Assembly (NCBI GenBank): GCA_964417785.1
Contig: CAYQJO010000288.1
Location: 1 to 5,373, forward strand
Direction of reading: 5' to 3'
Origin: DAOTUL01 sp034437435
GTDB taxonomy: Bacteria; Chloroflexota; Anaerolineae; Aggregatilineales; Phototrophicaceae
Length of the DNA stretch: 5,373 bases
In this document: positions 1 through 5,308 of the stretch, in pieces
Position numbering within the stretch: position 1 is the first letter of the stretch
Layout of the letters: each line of letters begins with the position of its first letter
Notes under the pieces: generated by a model
Database searches by the model: none
Seen by the model: only the letters and a program-made list of their open reading frames with translations
Told to the model about the DNA's origin: nothing
Made by a program: the position numbers and the translations under genes

Positions 1-25
1 GGGGGGAAAAGGTCTTGTCATCCAT
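1..25 (-). CDS. possible start of a divergent gene (partial, off left edge)
   Basis: Read on the minus strand, an ATG at 25-23 opens a frame that stays open to the window edge (MDDKTFSP). A weak AGGG lies a few bases upstream, and a perfect TATAAT lies about 90 bases upstream (117-112 on the minus strand). That would make 26-204 a divergent promoter region. Eight codons are too few to identify a product or even to prove coding, and the plus strand is also open at the edge. The left edge could equally be plain intergenic sequence. Confidence 0.2.
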
Positions 26-44
26 ACCCTAAATTTACCCTAAA
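25..44. repeat. 9-bp direct repeat, 11-bp period
   Basis: TACCCTAAA occurs at 25-33 and again at 36-44, separated by 2 bases, so the copies start 11 bases apart, close to one turn of B-DNA. Both copies are exact and the match does not extend on either side. Paired direct repeats on one face of the helix are a common operator layout, so this may be a regulator site. It lies about 160 bases upstream of the ATPase start and directly beside a possible minus-strand start codon. No regulator gene or known motif is recognised. The repeat is seen directly; its function is inferred. Confidence 0.4.
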
Positions 45-90
45 GATGCTCGCTTATCACCCTGCTGAACAGATACGAGATCTCAACTGA

Positions 91-119
91 TTTCCTACCC
101 ACCAGGCTAACATTATAGT
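91..119 (+). promoter_or_regulatory. candidate distal promoter of the ABC operon
   Basis: TTTCCT (91-96), a 17-base spacer and TATAGT (114-119) make a weak -35 with a good -10 (5 of 6 consensus positions). The -10 is bracketed by an exact 7-bp direct repeat, GGCTAAC at 105-111 and 120-126. It has the same TTTCC-N17-TATA form as the proximal candidate at 142-170, which suggests tandem promoters, though this may be chance. An 8-bp palindrome, GAGATCTC, lies just upstream at 77-84. Confidence 0.25.
112..117 (-). promoter_or_regulatory. candidate minus-strand -10 box (TATAAT)
   Basis: The plus-strand ATTATA at 112-117 reads TATAAT, a perfect sigma-70 -10 consensus, on the minus strand. No good -35 hexamer sits 16-18 bases upstream of it; the best is TAGTTT at 140-135. 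A start near position 105 would give a leader of about 80 bases to the ATG at 25. The evidence is one hexamer only, and it overlaps a plus-strand candidate at 114-119, so only one of the two may be real. Confidence 0.25.
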
Positions 120-141
120 GGCTAACGGCACGCAAAACTAG

Positions 142-170
142 TTTCCGAATCGGCCTGAGAGCGCTATACT
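142..170 (+). promoter_or_regulatory. candidate proximal promoter of the ABC operon
   Basis: TTTCCG (142-147), a 17-base spacer and TATACT (165-170) form a plausible sigma-70-type promoter, with a good -10 and a weak -35. Transcription would start near 177 and give a leader of about 28 bases before the ATG at 205. A small inverted repeat, CCGAATCGG at 145-153, overlaps the -35 and the spacer, which is where a repressor or activator half-site pair could sit. A weak -35 often goes with activator dependence. All of this is inferred from spacing and consensus. Confidence 0.4.
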
Positions 171-190
171 GATTGGATAAAAACCCATCA

Positions 191-196
191 AGAAGG
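191..196 (+). promoter_or_regulatory. ribosome binding site for the ATPase gene
   Basis: AGAAGG ends 8 bases before the ATG at 205, a near-ideal Shine-Dalgarno position. It supports 205 as the start. Confidence 0.7.
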
Positions 197-204
197 TTTG
201 TTCT

Positions 205-1737
205 ATGCAAGAAGAATCCGCGATTATTCTTGAGGTACGCGGGCTGACCAAACGTTTCCCCGGCGTGCTGGCAAATGACCACATCGACCTGACACTGCGG
301 CGTGGGCAGGTATTGGGGCTGCTGGGCGAAAACGGTGCCGGTAAATCGACGCTCATGAACATGATTTACGGCATGTACAGCCCGGATGAGGGCGAAATTC
401 TCATTGACGGCAAGCCTGTCGTGATCCATGATCCGAACGATGCGATTAATCTGGGCATTGGCATGGTCCACCAGCATTTCCAACTGGTGCCGGTTTTGAC
501 CGTGACTGAGAATATCATGCTTGGCAATGAGTCGGTGCGTGGCCCGTTTCTGGATCGCCGGTCGGCACGCCAGCGGATAGTGGAGATTTCCGAGCAGTAT
601 GGGTTGCAGGTCAACCCGGACGTGCTGGTCCAGGACTTATCCGTTGGGGCGCAGCAGCGTGTCGAGATCATCAAAGCGCTCTACCGCAAAGCCAACATCC
701 TGATCCTGGATGAGCCGACGGCGGTCCTCACGCCCCAGGAGACCGAAGGTTTGTTTGAGATCATGCGGTCGCTGGTGGCGCGAGATGTCAGTATGATTTT
801 CATCTCGCACAAGTTGAAAGAAGTGCTGCGCATCTGTGATTGGGTGGCTGTTCTGCGTCAGGGTCGCAAGGTGGGCGAAGTCGATCCCCACAACGCCACC
901 CAGCAATCCCTGGCCTCGATGATGGTTGGGCGCGATGTGTTACTCGAAGTGGAGAAGACACCGGCGCAGCCCGGCGAGCCAGTGCTGACCATCACTGATC
1001 TTCAGGTCAACGACGACCGCGATCTACCCGCCGTCAACGGACTATCGCTGGATGTTTACAGCGGCGAGATTCTCGGTGTGGCCGGTGTGCAGGGTAACGG
1101 CCAGACCGAATTGGTGGAGGCGATCACCGGTTTGCGCAATGTCGCCGGTGGACATATTCACATTGATGGTCATGATGTGACCCATCTCAGCCCGCGACGA
1201 GTGACAGAGACGGGTGTATCCCATGTGCCGGAGGACCGCCAGAAGAACGGCATGGTGGCCGATTTTCCGATCACAGACAATATCCGGCTGCAAAGCTATT
1301 ATCAGGCCCCGTTCTCCATTGGTATTCTGTCAAACGACCGCGAGATCAACAGTGCGGCACAGGCGTTGGTCGATCAATACGATGTTCGCACCCCAAGCAT
1401 TTTCACGAAGATCGGGTCGCTCTCCGGCGGGAATCAGCAGAAGACCATTGTTGCTCGTGAGTTCTCACGCAACAGCCATCTACTCCTTGCGGCGCAGCCG
1501 ACGCGCGGCCTGGATGTGGGGTCTATTGAGTTTATTCACAAGCAGATTGTCAAAATGCGTGATGAGGGGACAGCGGTACTGCTGGTCAGCACCGAGTTAG
1601 ACGAGATTCTGTCACTTTCGGATCGTATTGCTGTAATGTATGCCGGATCAATCATCGAAGTGCTGGATGCAGCGGAGGCCGACCGGGAAGCAATCGGTCT
1701 GTTGATGGCCGGTGTTAAAGGGGGTGTCCATGAGTAA
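205..1737 (+). CDS. nupO: nucleoside-type ABC importer, ATP-binding protein (NupO/YufO family)
   Basis: This 510-residue ATPase would power uptake through the two permeases encoded next; it is cytoplasmic and bound to the membrane complex. It has two fused nucleotide-binding domains, the usual form and length for the family. Domain 1 has Walker A GENGAGKST (41-49), Q-loop Q90, a divergent signature LSVGAQQ (145-151), Walker B ILILDEP (165-171, catalytic E170) and H202. Domain 2 has a degenerate Walker A GVQGNGQTE (294-302), a canonical signature LSGGNQQK (406-413), AAQPTRGLD (429-437) with Gln431 where the catalytic Glu would be, and Thr463 at the switch-His position. Only the composite site pairing domain-1 Walker motifs with the domain-2 signature should hydrolyse ATP well; this asymmetry is common in the family. 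The AAQPTRGLDVG and GLLMAG (C-terminal) motifs favour the BMP/nucleoside branch over the RbsA/XylG sugar ATPases. Substrate is not shown by the sequence: nucleosides are the family precedent, and other purine or sugar compounds are possible. Confidence 0.93.
   Translation: MQEESAIILEVRGLTKRFPGVLANDHIDLTLRRGQVLGLLGENGAGKSTLMNMIYGMYSPDEGEILIDGKPVVIHDPNDAINLGIGMVHQHFQLVPVLTVTENIMLGNESVRGPFLDRRSARQRIVEISEQYGLQVNPDVLVQDLSVGAQQRVEIIKALYRKANILILDEPTAVLTPQETEGLFEIMRSLVARDVSMIFISHKLKEVLRICDWVAVLRQGRKVGEVDPHNATQQSLASMMVGRDVLLEVEKTPAQPGEPVLTITDLQVNDDRDLPAVNGLSLDVYSGEILGVAGVQGNGQTELVEAITGLRNVAGGHIHIDGHDVTHLSPRRVTETGVSHVPEDRQKNGMVADFPITDNIRLQSYYQAPFSIGILSNDREINSAAQALVDQYDVRTPSIFTKIGSLSGGNQQKTIVAREFSRNSHLLLAAQPTRGLDVGSIEFIHKQIVKMRDEGTAVLLVSTELDEILSLSDRIAVMYAGSIIEVLDAAEADREAIGLLMAGVKGGVHE
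1718..1724 (+). promoter_or_regulatory. ribosome binding site deciding the permease start
   Basis: AAAGGGG lies inside the 3' end of the ATPase gene and ends 5 bases before ATG 1730. It supports ATG 1730 over the in-frame GTG at 1712, which has no comparable site. The next gene's start overlaps the ATPase stop (ATGAGTAA, 1730-1737), implying translational coupling. Confidence 0.7.
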
Positions 1738-3964
1738 TCAAGAAGCGCCTGGGGTAGTACGGGCATGGCGGCGGCTTTCACCGTCGCTCGTCCCGGTGTT
1801 TGCGGTCGTCACAGCGCTGGTCGTGGCGATTCCGCTGCTGATCGTCACCGTCGCCGGAGGTAGTGTTGGACGTGGCTTGTGGATGTCGCATCAGGCATAT
1901 GCGGCCCTGCTCGAAGGTGCTTTAGGGGTGGCGATCAACACTGAGCTTGAGATGGCCGATGTTGATACGGTCCTGACTCTGGCGGAAAGTGAAGAAATCA
2001 CCCGGCGCGACCTGCTGCGTCTCTCGCGCCAGACCGAAGACTTGCTCGAAATTGGTCAATCCAATGTGCGTGAGTTCAACATGGTTATCCAACGTTATCT
2101 GGGAACCGAGGCGCTGCCCGACGACGAGGCATTTGATACGCTGGGCGAACAACTGGCTCGAATTAATGATTATGGTGCGGAATGGCTGCAGGAAAGCGGC
2201 GATTTGCTGCTGGCCCTGGATGAGCTATCACGCAGCGATGTCCGCGATGTGGCCGAGCGTTATGCCGCTTTCAACAGTCTGGACGACTCACAGCGGGCCG
2301 AATTGGTTGAGTTCGTGCCGCAGGCCGCCGATTACAGCGACGATCAACTGCTGGATATTCTGGTGCGGGTCAACAATGAGGGTAATGTGCGACTGGTTCG
2401 CGCTTACGCTCAACTGGCGACATTAGACGCCCTCGGCCTGTCGGTGAATGATGATGATGCAGACGCCATCCGCGCCATACATGCGAACAGCACCGCCAAC
2501 ACCCCCGGCGTTGAACTGATACGCGAACTCGCGGAAATCAACGACCGCCTGCGAGTGGCGGGCGGCACAGACGATATTGAGCGCCTCTCCAACCAGTTTC
2601 GTCTGGTCAGCAGCCTCTACAGTGAAGACATCCTGACAGACGACAATGTGGCGCTGGCTCTCAACGAAGAACTGCCGCTGGTGTTAGATGAAAGCCTGCT
2701 GGTGCGGCGACCGAACAACCGTGTGTTGATGCACGTCGGTGTCCGTGAAACCACTGGATTGATCGAGAATAACGGTGGTACACCCGATGACCCGGATGAC
2801 GATGTACCGGAAGCCGTTTATCTGCGATTGTTCGGGCAGGTGTTTCTGTTCTTTCCGGCCAGCCTGGAGGCAACGCTCACACGGTCTATCCCTTTTATCA
2901 TCGCCGGTCTGGCGGTGACGGTCGGTTTTAAAGCCGGATTGTTCAACATTGGTGCCGAGGGTCAGCTTTACGCCGGATCGATCTTTGCTGTCTGGTTTGG
3001 TTTCACGGAGCCGTTCACCAGTCTGCCGGCGTTCTTGCTCATCCCCTTGATCCTGGCCGCCGGTGTTGTAGGCGGGGCATTCTGGGGCATGATCCCCGGT
3101 GTCCTGAAGGCGTTCACGGGCGCTCATGAGGTCATCAACACCATCATGCTCAATTTCATTGCAATCCGCATGGTGGACTGGCTGATTAAATCGACCGATC
3201 CGGTCATTTTGTTGGATACGGAAGCCAGCACGCCACGCACACCCATCATTGATGGAAAAGCCATGCTGACGACATTTGACAACATGTCGGTCTGGGTCTT
3301 TTTGCTGGCGGGTGTTTTGACGGCGGCCTTTATGCTCTACCGGCGGCGTGAGCAGCTTAGCGCGATAACCGCAATTCGCCCTGTTGTCTACGGTGTGCTG
3401 GTGGCGGTGGGTGGAATCTTCTTAAGCTGGACCTCAGTGCGCGGCAATCTGCACATCGGTTTCCTGGTGATGATCGCCACCGTGTACTTTGTAGCCTGGT
3501 TTCTGGATCGCACGACACTTGGGTTTGAACTGCGCACGGTCGGGGCCAATACCAACGCGGCCCGCTACGCCGGTATGAATGTGCGCCAGAACATCGTCCT
3601 GGCGATGACCTTGAGCGGTGGTCTGGCCGGTCTGGCTGGTATCATCGAGATTGCTGGTGTGCAGCATAACATGCAGCCGGAGTTCTTCGCCGGATTGGGT
3701 TTTGACAGCATCGCAGTGGCGCTGCTGGCTCGTAACAACCCGCGCAACATGATCCCGGCAGGTCTGCTTTGGGGCGGCTTGCTGGCTGGTGCCGGGTTGA
3801 TGCAAATTCGCGCCGATATTTCAATCGACCTGGTGAAAATCATCCAGGCCTTGATTATTATGTTTATCGCAGCCGACGGAATCATTCGAACCGTCTGGCG
3901 TGTACCGGAAGCGACCGCTGAAGAAAAGGCGGCAGCGCAGTTCTCGACAGGTTGGGGAGGTTAA
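1730..3964 (+). CDS. nupP: nucleoside-type ABC importer permease with a large extracytoplasmic insert (NupP/YufP family)
   Basis: This is an inner-membrane permease subunit of 744 residues, about twice the family's usual ~350. An Arg-rich N-terminus precedes TM1 (about 18-43), followed by the loop motif AYAALLEGALG (56-66). About 300 helix-rich acidic residues (roughly 68-375) then interrupt the fold. The family core resumes at SLEATLTRSIPFIIAGLAV (378-396) and KAGLFNIGAEGQ (401-412), a hallmark of these permeases. GAHEVINTIMLNFIA (464-478) and TTLGFELRTVGANTNAARYAG (595-615, the cytoplasmic ATPase-coupling region) confirm the family. Late helices lie at about 621-640, 655-692 and 700-722. 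Two extra helices (about 520-537 and 551-568, joined by RRREQ) look additional to the family plan. By the positive-inside rule the large insert is extracytoplasmic. No cysteine is seen anywhere, and no lysine before residue 401. The gene overlaps the ATPase gene by 8 bases and lies 3 bases before the next permease gene. Family membership is secure; substrate and insert function are unknown. Confidence 0.9.
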   Translation: MSNQEAPGVVRAWRRLSPSLVPVFAVVTALVVAIPLLIVTVAGGSVGRGLWMSHQAYAALLEGALGVAINTELEMADVDTVLTLAESEEITRRDLLRLSRQTEDLLEIGQSNVREFNMVIQRYLGTEALPDDEAFDTLGEQLARINDYGAEWLQESGDLLLALDELSRSDVRDVAERYAAFNSLDDSQRAELVEFVPQAADYSDDQLLDILVRVNNEGNVRLVRAYAQLATLDALGLSVNDDDADAIRAIHANSTANTPGVELIRELAEINDRLRVAGGTDDIERLSNQFRLVSSLYSEDILTDDNVALALNEELPLVLDESLLVRRPNNRVLMHVGVRETTGLIENNGGTPDDPDDDVPEAVYLRLFGQVFLFFPASLEATLTRSIPFIIAGLAVTVGFKAGLFNIGAEGQLYAGSIFAVWFGFTEPFTSLPAFLLIPLILAAGVVGGAFWGMIPGVLKAFTGAHEVINTIMLNFIAIRMVDWLIKSTDPVILLDTEASTPRTPIIDGKAMLTTFDNMSVWVFLLAGVLTAAFMLYRRREQLSAITAIRPVVYGVLVAVGGIFLSWTSVRGNLHIGFLVMIATVYFVAWFLDRTTLGFELRTVGANTNAARYAGMNVRQNIVLAMTLSGGLAGLAGIIEIAGVQHNMQPEFFAGLGFDSIAVALLARNNPRNMIPAGLLWGGLLAGAGLMQIRADISIDLVKIIQALIIMFIAADGIIRTVWRVPEATAEEKAAAQFSTGWGG
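1931..2854 (+). other. ~300-residue inserted extracytoplasmic domain of the NupP-like permease
   Basis: This covers residues about 68-375 of the permease, between the end of the TM1 loop and the second core helix. By hand count, residues 71-370 hold 64 Asp/Glu, 25 Arg and no Lys, so the segment is strongly acidic. It reads as a run of amphipathic helices, several beginning with a paired-Asp cap (PDD 130-132, LDD 184-186, SDD 203-205, NDDD 240-243, TDD 303-305). It ends in an Asp-rich linker, TPDDPDDDVP (351-360). There is no lipobox and no BMP-like alpha/beta pattern, so it is not a fused binding protein of the usual kind. I recognise no known domain. A role in binding-protein docking or sensing is inference. 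Boundaries are approximate. Confidence 0.7.
3278..3445 (+). other. apparent extra transmembrane hairpin in the NupP-like permease
   Basis: Residues about 517-572 contain two hydrophobic spans (VWVFLLAGVLTAAFMLY and VVYGVLVAVGGIFLSW) joined by a basic turn, RRREQ. From memory of the family, the extracytoplasmic loop normally runs straight into the helix that here begins at LHIGFLV (574-580). An out-in-out hairpin keeps the downstream topology unchanged. That it is additional is a judgement from recalled family sequences, not an alignment. Confidence 0.5.
3954..3960 (+). promoter_or_regulatory. ribosome binding site for the second permease gene
   Basis: GGGGAGG ends 7 bases before the ATG at 3968, within the last codons of the preceding gene. 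It is a strong Shine-Dalgarno that fixes the start at 3968. Confidence 0.75.
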
Positions 3965-3967
3965 CCG

Positions 3968-4345
3968 ATGGCAACGACAACATACAATGAAACAACCCCG
4001 GAGCGCGAGTCGTTTTTGCAACGGATACAGATCACCCGCACGGGCATTTTCTCGGTGTTCTTTATCCTGGTCGGCGCAGCTATCCTCCTGCTGACGCCCA
4101 ATCAGATCAGCGGCGATGCTGTCTCCACGCTGTCGTTCCCGCACCACACCGATAGTCTCTCGTTCGATCTGGAAGTGCCGACGGTCGCTTATGCGGTGAT
4201 TGCGGCGTTGATCTGGGTTGCCGGAGGTGTCGTTGGTTTTCTCCCGGTCAACAGTCGGGTAAAGTTTATCTGGCTGGTGGTGAATGGTGTTTTGCTGATC
4301 CCGACGGTGATGGTGCTGGCGGCAGCAGATCGCAGCACCAATATG
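3968..4345 (+). other. N-terminal three-helix extension of the NupQ-like permease
   Basis: Residues 1-126 precede the family core and contain three hydrophobic spans. The ~28-residue loop at 44-71 is polar, carries His59-His60, and has alternating residues suggestive of beta structure. I recognise no known domain in it. It is in frame with the core, follows the only good ribosome binding site and has ordinary codon use, so it looks like genuine coding sequence rather than an over-called start. Confidence 0.6.
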
Positions 4346-5266
4346 GTCGCTATGCTGGCGTCCAGCTTCCGGCTGGCGACACCGATTGTGATTGGTGCGA
4401 TGGCGGGTATCTGGTGTGAGCGAGCGGGCGTGGTCAACATCGCTATCGAAGGCATGATGCTGACCGGAGCCTGTTTCGGCTTCGTCGCCTTTACCTTCAT
4501 GCCGGACAGCCTCAGCAGCGGTATGGGGCTGTTTGTTGGAGTGTTAATGTCAACCGTCAGCGGCGGTCTGATGGCGCTGCTGCATGCCTGGCTGTCCATC
4601 ACTTTTAAGACGGATCAGATCATCAGTGGCACGGTGATTAATATCCTGGCGCTGGGATTAACCAGCTTCACCCGGCGTGAGATTCTGCTCTCGGCAGATG
4701 CTGGACGCGAGACTCTGCAATCGATCAGCATCCCGGTGTTGTCTGAGATTCCCATCCTCGGTGAGGTGTTGTTCACCGGCAAGCCGATCTTCATGAGCAT
4801 GTTTGTTCTGATTTTCCTCACCTACATCGTTCTCTTTTACACCCGCTGGGGGCTGCGTACCCGCGCTGTCGGTGAGAATCCGCACGCTGCCGACACCCTC
4901 GGTATCAACGTTATCCGCAATCGCTACATCAATGTGTTGATCGGTGGCTTGATCGCTGGTTTCGCCGGGGCGTGGTTCTCGTTGGAGACCACCGGCAGCT
5001 TCGACGACAATATGACCAGCGGCCTCGGCTTTATCGCGCTGGCGGCCATGATTTTCGGTAAGTGGAATCCGCTGGGGGCGGCACTCGGTGGTTTGCTGTT
5101 TGGCTTCTCGCGGGCGTTGAACACCAGCTTCCAGATTCTCGAAGTCGATGTGCCGGTGCAGTTTGTGCAGATGCTGCCCTATGTGGTGACGATGGTTGTT
5201 CTGGCGGGTCTGGTGGGACGGGCGATTGCGCCAGCGGCGGACGGCCAACCCTATGAAAAAGAATAG
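3968..5266 (+). CDS. nupQ: nucleoside-type ABC importer permease with N-terminal membrane extension (NupQ/YufQ family)
   Basis: This second permease subunit (432 residues) would pair with the NupP-like protein to form the translocation path. The family core starts near residue 127: SSFRLATPIVIGAMAGIW (132-149), then ERAGVVNIAIEGMMLTGA (151-168), the clearest signature of the family. It continues with TDQIISGTVINILALG (215-230), the coupling region GLRTRAVGENPHAADTLGINV (295-315) and FDDNMTSGLGFIALAAMIFGKWNP (345-368), ending with helices to about 417. Residues 1-126 are additional to the usual ~310-residue protein: a basic N-terminus, helices at about 26-43, 72-92 and 98-120, and a polar loop (44-71) between the first two. 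The basic stretches RIQITR and NSRVK place the N-terminus and the second loop in the cytoplasm, leaving the core in its normal orientation. The gene starts 3 bases after the previous stop and has a strong ribosome binding site, so it is part of one operon. Family is secure; substrate is not determined. Confidence 0.92.
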   Translation: MATTTYNETTPERESFLQRIQITRTGIFSVFFILVGAAILLLTPNQISGDAVSTLSFPHHTDSLSFDLEVPTVAYAVIAALIWVAGGVVGFLPVNSRVKFIWLVVNGVLLIPTVMVLAAADRSTNMVAMLASSFRLATPIVIGAMAGIWCERAGVVNIAIEGMMLTGACFGFVAFTFMPDSLSSGMGLFVGVLMSTVSGGLMALLHAWLSITFKTDQIISGTVINILALGLTSFTRREILLSADAGRETLQSISIPVLSEIPILGEVLFTGKPIFMSMFVLIFLTYIVLFYTRWGLRTRAVGENPHAADTLGINVIRNRYINVLIGGLIAGFAGAWFSLETTGSFDDNMTSGLGFIALAAMIFGKWNPLGAALGGLLFGFSRALNTSFQILEVDVPVQFVQMLPYVVTMVVLAGLVGRAIAPAADGQPYEKE

Positions 5267-5288
5267 GGCAGAAGCGAACTTCTGCCCT
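5265..5288. terminator. bidirectional intrinsic terminator between convergent genes
   Basis: A perfect 10-bp stem (AGGGCAGAAG at 5265-5274 with CTTCTGCCCT at 5279-5288) closes a 4-base CGAA loop. The stem begins within the TAG stop codon of the permease (5264-5266). On the plus strand it is followed by only a short T run (TTT). On the minus strand the hairpin is followed by ATTCTTTTT, a better U-tract, and has a TTCG loop. It should therefore terminate the minus-strand gene well and probably also the operon. Confidence 0.8.
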
Positions 5289-5308
5289 TTGGTGTACGTG
5301 AGGATACT

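Noticed and set aside
1..90. Plus-strand frame open from the edge to TGA at 88-90 as the end of an upstream binding-protein gene
   Set aside because: The peptide shows no resemblance to BMP C-termini, and the stretch overlaps the direct repeat and AT-rich sequence. The other two plus frames stop at 32 and 43, also without recognisable tails.
181..199. Hairpin AAACC/GGTTT covering part of the ATPase ribosome binding site
   Set aside because: It is only 5 bp and mostly A-T with a 9-base loop, too weak to claim as a regulatory switch.
40..483. 147-codon open frame on the minus strand across the promoter region and the ATPase start
   Set aside because: It lies antisense to conserved ATPase motifs (Walker A), has no recognisable product and ends in non-coding DNA. 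It is a shadow of the real gene.
1084..1593. Degenerate second ATPase domain (Gln431 for Glu, Thr463 for His, no Lys in Walker A) as inactivating mutations
   Set aside because: These substitutions are usual for the second nucleotide-binding domain in this family, and the one composite active site is intact.
1712..1729. In-frame GTG at 1712 as a longer start for the first permease
   Set aside because: The ATG at 1730 has AAAGGGG ending 5 bases upstream and gives a normal short basic N-terminus before TM1. GTG 1712 has no comparable site.
1989..2426. Plus-strand +1-frame open frame of 145 codons within the insert region
   Set aside because: It is rich in Trp and Cys with no coherent protein pattern. 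The main frame is continuous across the insert, so there is no frameshift to explain.
1931..2854. The permease insert as a fused BMP-type binding protein
   Set aside because: There is no lipobox cysteine, no alternating beta-alpha pattern and no BMP motifs. It is helical and acidic instead.
2684..3127. 147-codon minus-strand open frame in the first permease gene
   Set aside because: It is antisense to hallmark permease motifs (KAGLFNIGAEGQ) and has a biased composition. No ribosome binding site was noticed.
4658..5248. 196-codon minus-strand open frame inside the second permease gene
   Set aside because: It is antisense to the conserved NupQ core, and its composition is low-complexity His/Gln/Arg, as expected from reverse reading of membrane-protein codons. 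There is no family resemblance.
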